A DNA stretch of 32,650 nt, taken from assembly GCF_021272345.1 (NCBI RefSeq), contig NZ_JAJSDQ010000013.1:1-32650 (forward strand), in the 5' to 3' direction. Below, piece after piece: positions 13,861-20,715 of this stretch (positions are counted from its first letter, which is position 1; each line of letters begins with the position of its first letter). Both the position numbers and the translations under genes were made by a program. The notes under the pieces were generated by a model. It had not been told where the DNA came from. It searched no databases and worked only from the letters and a program-made list of their open reading frames with translations. This DNA comes from Ornithinimicrobium sediminis (GTDB taxonomy: Bacteria > Actinomycetota > Actinomycetes > Actinomycetales > Dermatophilaceae).

Positions 13861-15108
13861 TCAGGTGCGCAGGGCCCGGTGCATGTCCCAGGCGCGCGCA
13901 TCGGACAGGCTGGCGACCTGGTCGATCACTGCGCGTCGCCGGCCGTGGGTGTCGCCGTGGGAGGCGGCCTCCTCGCGGGCGTGCCGATGGATCGCGTCCA
14001 TCAGTGCCGCATCGTGCTCGAACGCCTCGACGAGGTCGGTGACGACCTCGCTCTGCTGCTCCATGACGTGCCGCCGTTCCTCGCTCAGCATCACGAAGTG
14101 TGCGGCGGTCGCCTTCAGCACGGCGGTCTGGGCTCGCACGTCGTCGGGGACGACGAGACCGGCGGCATACCGCGTCAGCGCTCCTGTGCCGTGCTGATCG
14201 CGCGTGGTGAGCTCGACCGTGTGCACGAAGTGCCCGACCAGACGGCTGGTCATGTCCTTGAGGGCGGCGAGGGAGGCACGCGAGCCGTCGTGGTCCTGCG
14301 GGATCCAGCCGGAGGCCAGGAGCCGGTCCAGCTGGGCGCACAGCATGTCCTCACCCAGGTCCGGTGCGTACCAGTCGCGGGCCACCGCGACGACGGCCTG
14401 CTGCTCGGCCGGGTCGCGCAGGGCGCGCAGGTCGATGCGGCCCGAGGCCACGGCGTCCTCGACGTCGTGGACGCAGTAGGCGACGTCGTCGGACCAGTCC
14501 ATCACCTGGGCCTCGATGCACAGGCGGTGCGGCTCGGCATCCGGCGCGTCGGCCCGCAGCCAGGCGTAGACCTCCGCGTCGTCCCCGTAGTGGCCGTACT
14601 TGCGGCTGCCCGGCGGGGCGTCGGCACGGCCCCAGGGGTACTTCACCACGGCGTCCAGGCTCGCCCGGGTGAGGTTCAGCCCTGCCGACCGTCCGTCCGG
14701 GTGCAGACGCTTGGCCTCGAGCCGGGTCAGCACCCGCAGGGTCTGGGCGTTGCCCTCGAAGCCGCCGATGTCCTGCGCGAGACCGTCGAGCACCGCCTCA
14801 CCGTGGTGCCCGAACGGCGGGTGCCCGAGGTCGTGCGCCAGGCATGCGGTGTCGACGACGTCCGCGTCGCAGCCCAGGCCCGCACCGAACTCGCGGCCGA
14901 TCTGCGCGACCTCCAGCGAGTGCGTCAGCCGGTTGCGCACGAAGTCGTCGGACCCCGGCTGGACGACCTGGGTCGTCAGGGCCAGTCTGCGCAGTCCGGC
15001 CGAGTGCAGCACCCTGGCCCGGTCACGGGCGAAGTCGGCACGGTCGAGACGTTGTTGCGACCGGTCCTCGGGCAGCCACCGCTCCCGGTCACGGTCGGTG
15101 TAGCTCAC
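13861..15108 (-). CDS. dgt: Deoxyguanosinetriphosphate triphosphohydrolase-like protein
   Basis: 415-residue HD-domain enzyme that cleaves dNTPs to deoxynucleoside and triphosphate, limiting dNTP pools. Metal ligands are His63 in NRLTHSLEVAQIGR and His92-Asp93 in AHDLGHPPFGHHGE, with a later Asp probably in WSDDVAYCVHDVEDA. The segment RRLALTTQVV and the full-length C-terminal helical region are normal. Start GTG 15108 overlaps the stop of the HEEAH gene (GTGA), so the two are translationally coupled. Confidence 0.95.
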   Translation of the reverse strand: MSYTDRDRERWLPEDRSQQRLDRADFARDRARVLHSAGLRRLALTTQVVQPGSDDFVRNRLTHSLEVAQIGREFGAGLGCDADVVDTACLAHDLGHPPFGHHGEAVLDGLAQDIGGFEGNAQTLRVLTRLEAKRLHPDGRSAGLNLTRASLDAVVKYPWGRADAPPGSRKYGHYGDDAEVYAWLRADAPDAEPHRLCIEAQVMDWSDDVAYCVHDVEDAVASGRIDLRALRDPAEQQAVVAVARDWYAPDLGEDMLCAQLDRLLASGWIPQDHDGSRASLAALKDMTSRLVGHFVHTVELTTRDQHGTGALTRYAAGLVVPDDVRAQTAVLKATAAHFVMLSEERRHVMEQQSEVVTDLVEAFEHDAALMDAIHRHAREEAASHGDTHGRRRAVIDQVASLSDARAWDMHRALRT

Positions 15109-15632
15109 CCGCGGGTCCCGAGCTCGACGGAGCGCTCCGCTGCTCCGCGGCCGACGAGGGCCAGGCGGAGCCGGCGTGCTGCGCCGGCGAGCACCGGGCC
15201 CAGCGGCCGGGGCGGGACATCGGCATACCCTCCCCCGGCCAGGCCCGCGCGGCGCTCGAACACACTGCGTGCGGCACGGTCCCCCGTGCGCAGCCAGGAC
15301 CAGCCCATCGAGACGACGTAGAGCGGCAGGAAGGGCAGCCCCAGGCACCACATCCACTGCCGGCTGTGGGCCTCCTCATGCCGGAGCAGCTCCGGCCGCC
15401 TCGTGGTCAGCGCGTCCAGGTCGTGCCTGCTGATGACGACGTCACCGACGGTGAAGGCGCCCGCCACCGGGAAACGCAGGCGGTAGTGGTCGGCCAGGTA
15501 GAGCAGCTCCGGGCCGCGGCGCACCCGCGACCGGCCGGCACGGGCGACGAGCAGGCCCAACGGCGTCGACAGGTTGACCCAGTTGGCGACGCTGCGGACC
15601 CGCGTCCGGCGACAGGGGCCGGCTCGGGTCAC
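15105..15632 (-). CDS. Membrane-associated HEEAH-motif protein, possible metallopeptidase
   Basis: 175 residues. HEEAH at 85-89 followed by SRQW, then a hydrophobic stretch CLGLPFLPLYVVSMGWSW, then VFERRAG with Glu126 as a possible third zinc ligand. The layout HExxHxxQ(W/Y)-membrane segment-FE recurs in small putative Zn proteins, but the family is not characterised and I cannot name it. An N-terminal hydrophobic part (LSTPLGLLVA) may also touch the membrane. GTG 15632 overlaps the DUF2277 stop and its own stop overlaps the dgt start, so it is the middle gene of a three-gene coupled chain. A peptidase role is an inference. Confidence 0.75.
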   Translation of the reverse strand: MTRAGPCRRTRVRSVANWVNLSTPLGLLVARAGRSRVRRGPELLYLADHYRLRFPVAGAFTVGDVVISRHDLDALTTRRPELLRHEEAHSRQWMWCLGLPFLPLYVVSMGWSWLRTGDRAARSVFERRAGLAGGGYADVPPRPLGPVLAGAARRLRLALVGRGAAERSVELGTRG

Positions 15633-15904
15633 GGGGCACCCGCATAGCGCTGGGCAGCGCGTGCCCGGGCCTTGGCCGCCTCCCGCTCGCGGTCCTTCGG
15701 TGGGGCGGAGGTGACCAGGGCGTCGAGGAGCTCACGGGTCGCCACGGCGACGGCGTCCACGGCCCGGTCGTATGCCGCCTGGTTGGCCTGGGACGGTGTG
15801 CTCGCACCGCCGACCTTGCGGACGTACTGAAGCGCCGCGGCCCGCACCTCGGCGTCGGTGGCGGGCGGCTCGAAGTTGTGGAGCTGACGGATGTTCCGGC
15901 ACAT
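15629..15904 (-). CDS. DUF2277 family protein
   Basis: 91 residues beginning MCRNIRQLHNFEPPATDAEV and continuing AALQYVRKVGGASTPSQANQ, the signature of DUF2277. The conserved MCRNI start with Cys2 and the NFEPPAT segment leave little doubt about the family; its function is unknown. The C-terminus is basic and Ala-rich (KDREREAAKARARAAQRY). ATG 15904 lies 7 nt behind a TAGAGT box with no ribosome site, which suggests a leaderless transcript. It is first in the chain leading to the HEEAH protein and dgt. Confidence 0.92.
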   Translation of the reverse strand: MCRNIRQLHNFEPPATDAEVRAAALQYVRKVGGASTPSQANQAAYDRAVDAVAVATRELLDALVTSAPPKDREREAAKARARAAQRYAGAP

Positions 15905-15928
15905 GTCTCTCACTCTAGGGTCTGCGGT
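15905..15928. promoter_or_regulatory. Divergent leaderless promoters with overlapping -10 boxes
   Basis: In a 24-bp gap, the minus strand has TAGAGT (15917-15912), 7 nt from the DUF2277 ATG, and the plus strand has TAGGGT (15916-15921), 7 nt from the ABM gene GTG. The two boxes share base pairs 15916-15917, so polymerase should not be able to use both at once. Confidence 0.55.
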
Positions 15929-16513
15929 GTGGCTACCTCCGTGACCGTCAGCATCACCCGGCACATCGACCCTGACCAGGCCGACCGCATGGTCGCCTGG
16001 ATCAACGCAGGCGCGTCTCTCGCAGAGCGCTTCCCGGGCTTCCTCGGCACGGGGTGGGTGCGCCCCGGCACGGACTCCGACCGGTGGCACATGCTCTACC
16101 GGTTCGACAGCGAGGAGGCCCTTGCGGCCTGGGATGCCTCCGAACAGCGGCGCTGGTGGCTGCAGTCGGCCCAGGGCGTCGTCGGGGAGAGTGTCGTCGA
16201 GCGCCGCACGGGCATCGAGGGGTGGTTCGACGAGCCGGCGCGCAGCGACGAGGCCGACCTGCGTCCCGGACCTCCCGCTCCGCCTCGATGGAAGCAGGCC
16301 ACCGTGATCTGGCTCGCGTTCTTCCCCCTGAGCCTGCTCAGCACCTGGCTGCTCAGCCTGGTGCTGCCCGAGGACGTGTCCCTGCCCCTGCGCGTGCTGC
16401 TGAGCACCGTGCTGCTCACCCCGGTCATGACCTACGTGGCGCTGCCGGCCATCACCTCCTGGATGGGCTGGTGGCTGCAGGGTGCCCCTCCACCGTGGCG
16501 GCGCACGCCGTAA
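15929..16513 (+). CDS. ABM-domain protein with C-terminal membrane segments
   Basis: 194 residues. Residues about 5-95 form an antibiotic-biosynthesis-monooxygenase (ABM) ferredoxin-like domain: SVTVSITRHIDPDQADRM, FPGFLGTGWVRP, RWHMLYRFDSEEALAAW. Two hydrophobic helices follow, WLAFFPLSLLSTWLLSLVL and VLLSTVLLTPVMTYVALP. This architecture is known in Actinobacteria (COG3224-like) without a clear role. GTG 15929 fits a leaderless start; GTG 15941 is an alternative. It lies 51 bp before the sulfurtransferase gene. Membership of the ABM fold does not prove oxygenase activity. Confidence 0.85.
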   Translation: MATSVTVSITRHIDPDQADRMVAWINAGASLAERFPGFLGTGWVRPGTDSDRWHMLYRFDSEEALAAWDASEQRRWWLQSAQGVVGESVVERRTGIEGWFDEPARSDEADLRPGPPAPPRWKQATVIWLAFFPLSLLSTWLLSLVLPEDVSLPLRVLLSTVLLTPVMTYVALPAITSWMGWWLQGAPPPWRRTP

Positions 16514-16564
16514 GGTCGGGGGGACGGCGATGGGCGCTGTCACCCGAGCCACGATGGGAGCCCG

Positions 16565-17428
16565 ATGTCCGATCTGCTGATCGAGCCGGATGCGCTGGCG
16601 GCGCTGCTGGAGACCGACGACGTCGACGACAGGCCCGTGGTCGTCGACGTGCGCTGGCGCCTCGGCCAGGACGCAGAGATCAACCGCGCCGACTACCTCG
16701 AGGGCCACATTCCCGGTGCGGCCTTCCTGGACCTCGAGTCGGGCCTGTCCGGTGCGCCCTCCGACGACGGCCGGGGCGGTCGCCACCCCATGCCGTCCCT
16801 GACCGCAGCCACCGAGTCCTTCCGGTCGGTCGGCGTCATGGAGGACCGGCCGGTCGTGCTCTACGACGCCGACTCCTCCCTGGCCGCGGCACGTGCGTGG
16901 TGGTTGCTGACCTACTTCGCCAAGGACCGGGTCCGTGTGCTCAACGGCGGCCTGGCGGCCTGGAAGGCGGAGGGGTGGCCCGTCGACAGCGGTCCGGTGC
17001 AGGTCGAGCGCGGTGACGTGGTCCTCACCCCGGGCGGGCGCCGGCTCCTCGACGCCGACGGCATCGAGCACTACCTCGACCGGCACCAGGTGCTCGACGC
17101 CCGCTCAGCCGAGCGCTTCCGCGGCGAGGAGGAGCCGGTGGACAAGGTCGCCGGGCGGATCCCCGGCGCCCTCAGCCTGCCGTCGGCACGCACGGTCGAT
17201 GCTGCCGGACGGTTCCTCGACCCCGACGACCTCGAGCTCCTGCTGACAGCGACCGGGGTGCGCCCCGAACGGCGCACCGCAGTCTACTGCGGGTCGGGCG
17301 TGCAGGCCTGCCACCTCGCCCTTGCCATGGAGATCGCCGAGCACGGGCACTACGACCCGGCGGTCTACATCGGCTCGTGGAGCGACTGGATCAGCGACCC
17401 CGACCGGCCGGTGGCCACCGGCCGCTGA
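16565..17428 (+). CDS. Sulfurtransferase, two rhodanese domains (SseA-like)
   Basis: 287 residues. The first rhodanese domain (about 8-140) has DVRW, YLEGHIPGA and LYDADSS in place of a catalytic cysteine loop, so it is inactive as usual. The second (about 165-280) has VLDARSAERFRG, GRIPGA and the active loop CGSGVQAC with Cys242. The CGSGV sequence resembles mercaptopyruvate/thiosulfate sulfurtransferases; CRxGx[R/T] is the classic thiosulfate form and CGSGVTA the mercaptopyruvate form, so 3-mercaptopyruvate is the likelier donor. ATG 16565 has GGGAG upstream. It converges on the anti-sigma gene with a 55-bp gap. Confidence 0.93.
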   Translation: MSDLLIEPDALAALLETDDVDDRPVVVDVRWRLGQDAEINRADYLEGHIPGAAFLDLESGLSGAPSDDGRGGRHPMPSLTAATESFRSVGVMEDRPVVLYDADSSLAAARAWWLLTYFAKDRVRVLNGGLAAWKAEGWPVDSGPVQVERGDVVLTPGGRRLLDADGIEHYLDRHQVLDARSAERFRGEEEPVDKVAGRIPGALSLPSARTVDAAGRFLDPDDLELLLTATGVRPERRTAVYCGSGVQACHLALAMEIAEHGHYDPAVYIGSWSDWISDPDRPVATGR

Positions 17429-17483
17429 CCGCCCGGACGCTCCGACCGCGAGGACACCACCCGGGGCCGTCCGAGCGAAGGGG

Positions 17484-18275
17484 TCAACCCTGGACGACCG
17501 CGCCTCGCCAGAGGCTGTTGCCGCTGTGTGTCGGGTCACCGTCGTAGTGCTCGACCGAGACGTCGACGACCGGGAAGGTGTCGGTCGACAGGTCGGCCGG
17601 CAGCACGAACTCCGTCTGCCCTGCCTGCAGGAGACCGACGGTCACCATGCCGGAGGCGTCCGGCTTGAGCAGCCACACCTCCAGGTAGCCGTCCTCGACC
17701 TGCGGCAGCTCGGATGCGTCGAGCACCAGCAGACGTTCACCGTCGCGCTCCACGATCTGCGCCGACGCGGGCTGCACGGTGTCGTCCAGGGCATCCAGCT
17801 GGGCCGAGGCCACGACCAGGTCATCGGTGTCGGGGCCGGTGTCGGGGCCGGTGTCGCCCAGGCTCACGCCGACCCAGGTCACCAGCGCGCCTGCTGCGGC
17901 CGCCGCCACCAGGCCCAGCCCGGAGACGCCTGTGCGGCGCCCCTGCCTGCTGCCGGACTCTGCGGCCCGCCGCCGGCGGCGCTCACCCACCTCGTCGCGC
18001 GGCCCGTCCGTGCCGGGCTGCTCGGTGACGGTGACCGCGGAGGGGTCGCCGGACGAGAGCGGGTCGTCGCTCCCGGCGAGCGCCTGCTCGATGCCGGCCC
18101 AGACCCTCGCAGGAGGCGTGTCGGTGACCGGACCACCGACAAGCACCAGCTCCCGCACGGCGCTCAGCGACGCGACCTCCGTCCGGCAGGCTCTGCACCG
18201 GGCGACGTGCGCCCGGTCGGCCGCACTGCCCTCGCCGATCGCGAGCAGGGCGAGGTCGTCATGGTCGACGTGCAT
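17484..18275 (-). CDS. rskA: RskA-like anti-sigma factor
   Basis: 263 residues. An N-terminal cytoplasmic anti-sigma domain has the zinc motif His23-x3-Cys27-x2-Cys30 (HVARCRAC). After a charged linker with a RRRRR patch there is one membrane helix (about 117-140, GLGLVAAAAAGALVTWVGV) and an extracellular RskA-type domain that includes LPQVEDGYLEVWLL and a C-terminal VSVEHYDGDPTHSG. This family holds SigK-type sigma factors until regulated proteolysis releases them. ATG 18275 is chosen, 6 nt after GGAGG; GTG 18281 would sit directly on that site. The start lies inside the sigK coding end (17-bp overlap). Confidence 0.92.
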   Translation of the reverse strand: MHVDHDDLALLAIGEGSAADRAHVARCRACRTEVASLSAVRELVLVGGPVTDTPPARVWAGIEQALAGSDDPLSSGDPSAVTVTEQPGTDGPRDEVGERRRRRAAESGSRQGRRTGVSGLGLVAAAAAGALVTWVGVSLGDTGPDTGPDTDDLVVASAQLDALDDTVQPASAQIVERDGERLLVLDASELPQVEDGYLEVWLLKPDASGMVTVGLLQAGQTEFVLPADLSTDTFPVVDVSVEHYDGDPTHSGNSLWRGAVVQG

Positions 18276-18855
18276 CTTCACCCTCCTCCAGTCGGTCTCG
18301 TAGACGGCGCAGTGTGCGCGCGATGTGGCTCTTGACGGTGCCCAGCGGCAGCTCGAGCCGCTCGGCGATCTGCTGGTGCGTCAGGTCGTGGAAGAACGCC
18401 AGCAGGACGATGTGTCGTTGCGGGTCGCCGATCCGCTCGAGCTCTTCGTAGAGCGTGAGCAGCGCGTCCATCCGCTCCGGCGACAGGTGTGCCGGAGCGT
18501 GCTCGTGCTCCATCGAGCCCAACAGTCCGCTCGGGTCCGTCAGCACCTCGCTGCCGTGGTGCCGGGTGCCCAGATGGTCGGCGATCCGGTGCCGGGTGAT
18601 GCCCACCAGCCAGGCCCCCAGGGGCGAGCGCTCCGGGGCGTAGGTCGCCCGGGACTGCCACGCCGAGACGAACACCTGCTGCGTGATGTCGTCCGCGTCC
18701 GTGCGCCCGACCGCCTTGGCGGCCAGCCCGTGGACCAGTCCGCCCCAGCGTCGGTAGGCGTCCGCGAGCGCCTCGCTCTGCCCCTGCGCAAACGCGCGGG
18801 CCACAGCGCGGTCCTGGTCGGCGTCCGTGCGGACCCCGGTCGTTCGCTCGGTCAC
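18259..18855 (-). CDS. sigK: SigK-like ECF RNA polymerase sigma factor
   Basis: 198 residues. Region 2 lies at about 25-92 with DADDITQQVFVSAWQSR (core binding and -10 recognition) and AWLVGITRHRIADHL. Region 4 lies at about 135-190 with IVLLAFFHDLTHQQIAERLE and LGTVKSHIARTLRRLRDRL, which reads the -35. Pairing with an RskA-type anti-sigma factor supports assignment to the SigK (ECF19) group. GTG 18855 sits 6 nt behind TACGGT, so its own message is probably leaderless. The promoter lies in the 55-bp gap after the sortase gene, giving the sigma/anti-sigma pair expression apart from the upstream surface genes. In Mycobacterium SigK drives secreted proteins; the sortase and DUF4397 genes are the obvious candidate targets here. 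Confidence 0.9.
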   Translation of the reverse strand: MTERTTGVRTDADQDRAVARAFAQGQSEALADAYRRWGGLVHGLAAKAVGRTDADDITQQVFVSAWQSRATYAPERSPLGAWLVGITRHRIADHLGTRHHGSEVLTDPSGLLGSMEHEHAPAHLSPERMDALLTLYEELERIGDPQRHIVLLAFFHDLTHQQIAERLELPLGTVKSHIARTLRRLRDRLEEGEDARRP

Positions 18856-18867
18856 CCGTACACCGTA
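18856..18867 (-). promoter_or_regulatory. Leaderless -10 box of sigK
   Basis: On the minus strand TACGGT (18867-18862) is followed by 6 nt and the GTG start. No Shine-Dalgarno sequence lies between them. Confidence 0.5.
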
Positions 18868-18910
18868 CCGACTGCATCGCACTTCCTCCGATCCGTGGAC
18901 GAGCGCGTCG

Positions 18911-19648
18911 TCAGCGCTCGTCGATCGGGACCGCGACGACGACGACGTTGTCGCGATAGCTGCTTGCCTCATAGCGCCACGGCCCTCCACAGGTCACCAG
19001 CGTCAGTCGGGCCGGACCGGAGCGGTCGAACAGCTCGGTCACCGGGAGCTCGTCCTTCTCGATGGTCTGCCGGCCGACCACGCGGTAGCGGTGCACGGTG
19101 CCGTCGTCCATCTCGACCTCGACCTCGGCGTCCATGCCCACGTCCATCAGCGCAGCCATGGCCCCCAGGCCTTCCTGGGTGTCCACATGTCCGGCCAGCA
19201 CGGCCGAGCCCTCGTCGTCGCCCGGGGTGGGACCGTAGCGGTACCAGCCGGCACGGTCGCCGTCGTCGGGGATCTCCATCAGGCCGTCGTCACGCACCCC
19301 GACCTGGTCGAGTGGGGCGTCGAGGTCGACACTCGGCACCCGCAGGCCGACGGGCACGGCCTGGGCTGCTGCCTCGGCCTGCACGGTCTCCAGGCTGGCC
19401 GGACGCCGGGCGATCGCCGGCACCGTGGGGGCGGCGCCGGCTCGTGCCTCCGACTCCTCGCGGGCAGAGCCCTCGTCGGGGACGTCACCCGGCTCGGCCT
19501 CGGTCTGCTCGACGGAGGCCGTGGCTGCCGACACGTCCAGGGAGCCGATGTCGTCGTCTCCCGTCGCGCCGACGAGGCTGACACCTGCGACGACGAACAG
19601 CAGGACGGAGACGGCGAGGACGCCGAACCACCCGTTCCTGCTCATCAC
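18911..19648 (-). CDS. Class F sortase
   Basis: 245-residue cysteine transpeptidase anchored by an N-terminal helix (about 5-27, WFGVLAVSVLLFVVAGVSLV), then an acidic linker of about 70 residues. The sortase barrel starts near VPVGLRVPSVDLDAPL, and the active site is His153 in LAGHVDT, Cys219 in LVTCGG and Arg231 in SSYRDNVVVVA. The short barrel and the TCGG-R pattern fit class F, the actinobacterial type whose substrates are mostly unknown. ATG 19648 has AAGGAAG upstream. The DUF4397 protein encoded just before it is the natural candidate substrate; the sigK pair follows. Confidence 0.93.
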   Translation of the reverse strand: MMSRNGWFGVLAVSVLLFVVAGVSLVGATGDDDIGSLDVSAATASVEQTEAEPGDVPDEGSAREESEARAGAAPTVPAIARRPASLETVQAEAAAQAVPVGLRVPSVDLDAPLDQVGVRDDGLMEIPDDGDRAGWYRYGPTPGDDEGSAVLAGHVDTQEGLGAMAALMDVGMDAEVEVEMDDGTVHRYRVVGRQTIEKDELPVTELFDRSGPARLTLVTCGGPWRYEASSYRDNVVVVAVPIDER

Positions 19649-19671
19649 ATCACTTCCTTCACAGCAAAGGT

Positions 19672-19727
19672 GCCGGGTGCCGGCGAGCGACCGACCTCGA
19701 GGTAGTCGGCCGTCGCCGGCACCCGGC
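19672..19727. repeat. 15-bp inverted repeat between DUF4397 and sortase genes
   Basis: Arms 19672-19686 (GCCGGGTGCCGGCGA) and 19713-19727 are perfect reverse complements around a 26-nt loop. In the minus-strand message this hairpin stands 24 nt before the sortase start. Confidence 0.8.
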
Positions 19728-19736
19728 GGGCGGTGG

Positions 19737-19768
19737 GGTGACCGTGGGCGAAAGGAGCCACGGTCACC
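19737..19768. repeat. 11-bp inverted repeat after the DUF4397 gene
   Basis: GGTGACCGTGG (19737-19747) and CCACGGTCACC (19758-19768) are perfect arms around a 10-nt loop. It begins 24 nt past the DUF4397 stop in the direction of transcription. No T-run follows, so it would be a weak terminator or a message-stabilising 3' hairpin. Confidence 0.75.
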
Positions 19769-19792
19769 GCACCATCAGGGGACGGGTCTGTC

Positions 19793-20596
19793 TCAGGCCG
19801 CGTCCTGAGACAGGCGCCGGGTCGCCACCACAGCACCGGCCGCACCCGTCAGGGCAAGGATCCACATCCAGGTCTGGGCACCGCTGCCCACGAGGCCACC
19901 CTCACCGGAGGGCACACCCTCCGGCTCGCCGTGCAGACCGTCGATGGTCTGGACGGCCAGGTCGAGGTTCTCGTCCTCCAGGGAGCCCCAGGCGTAGACG
20001 ATGGTGTTGGTGCCCTCGGGCAGGTCCAGGGTGGCGGGTCCGATGACCGGCTCCGTGGTGCCCGCAGCAGCCACCGCGGCCTCGACGCTACCCGCGTCGA
20101 GCTCGAGGACCTGCTCGTCGGGGTTCTCGAGGCCCTCGATCACGGGGGACCCTCCGGCCAGGACGTCCACGGCCGGGGCGGCGGCGGCGTGCCGCACGGT
20201 GAGGCGGGTCTGGCCGGCGTCCAGGGTGGAGACGTCGTTGACGAACGCGCTGAGCATCGGGGCGCCGTCGGCGTCCAGGTGGGCGGCGAGGGTCAGGTTG
20301 GCGCCTCCGGGGACCTCCAGGCCCTCGGCGGAGATCGCCGGGTCGGTGGACTCGGGGTCGGCGCCCGCCTCGTAGACCTCGATGTCGTAGGAGCCGGCCG
20401 GCAGGGCCTGCGGGTCGGTGAGGGTGCCGGGCTCGAAGCCGGGCAGGAACGCCTCCCCGTTGACCCACACGTCGACGGTCAGGCCGGGCACGCCGTGCAG
20501 CACGGACACCTGCGACTCGTGGTCGTCCGCCATGGCGGGACCGGCGGTGGCGACGAGGGCAAGGCTGGCGGCCGCCCCCCAAGCAATGGAACGCAT
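19793..20596 (-). CDS. Exported DUF4397 domain protein
   Basis: 267 residues. A signal peptide (MRSIAWGAAASLALVATAGP) is cut probably after AMA at residue 23. The body is a DUF4397 beta-sandwich repeat: VSVLHGVPGLTVDVWVNG, LPAGSYDIEVYEAG and a second half with TRLTVRHAAAAPAVDVLAGG. Near the C-terminus GVPSGEGGLVGSGAQ is followed by a hydrophobic helix, WMWILALTGAAGAVVA, and the basic end TRRLSQDAA. This is the layout of a cell-wall sorting signal, but there is no LPXTG; LVGSG stands in its place. ATG 20596 has GAGGAG upstream. The adjacent class F sortase suggests it is displayed on the surface. Function unknown. Confidence 0.88.
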   Translation of the reverse strand: MRSIAWGAAASLALVATAGPAMADDHESQVSVLHGVPGLTVDVWVNGEAFLPGFEPGTLTDPQALPAGSYDIEVYEAGADPESTDPAISAEGLEVPGGANLTLAAHLDADGAPMLSAFVNDVSTLDAGQTRLTVRHAAAAPAVDVLAGGSPVIEGLENPDEQVLELDAGSVEAAVAAAGTTEPVIGPATLDLPEGTNTIVYAWGSLEDENLDLAVQTIDGLHGEPEGVPSGEGGLVGSGAQTWMWILALTGAAGAVVATRRLSQDAA

Positions 20597-20647
20597 GTCT
20601 GTCTCCTCGTAGTTCGGGAAGCCCGTCTGACTCCCTCTGTCCACTAC

Positions 20648-20674
20648 TTCCGGGGTGGAGGCAGGTTTGGATGC
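20648..20674 (-). promoter_or_regulatory. Possible SigK-type promoter for the DUF4397 gene
   Basis: On the minus strand GCATCC (20674-20669), a 15-nt spacer and CCGGAA (20653-20648) lie 51 nt before the start codon. Mycobacterial SigK promoters are described as CCATCC and CCGAAT-like, so the match is partial. Nearby, GGCAAA/TTTGCC arms (20681-20697) form a small AT-rich hairpin. Confidence 0.3.
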
Positions 20675-20715
20675 AGTTTCGGCAAACTTTTTTTGCCCAG
20701 TTGCATCGTCGCAGG

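Noticed and set aside
13790-14341. Upstream extension of the nitronate monooxygenase frame
   Set aside because: It overlaps dgt in another frame and lacks family sequence; the family's N-terminus begins at LPVVGAPMAGG just after GTG 13789.
15905-17086. Long minus-strand frame preceding DUF2277
   Set aside because: It lies across the ABM and sulfurtransferase genes, has no recognisable domain, and DUF2277 proteins begin with MCRNI exactly at 15904.
20681-20697. GGCAAA/TTTGCC hairpin with a T-run as terminator of dusB
   Set aside because: The T-run falls within the stem and loop; in the direction of dusB transcription no U-tract follows the stem.
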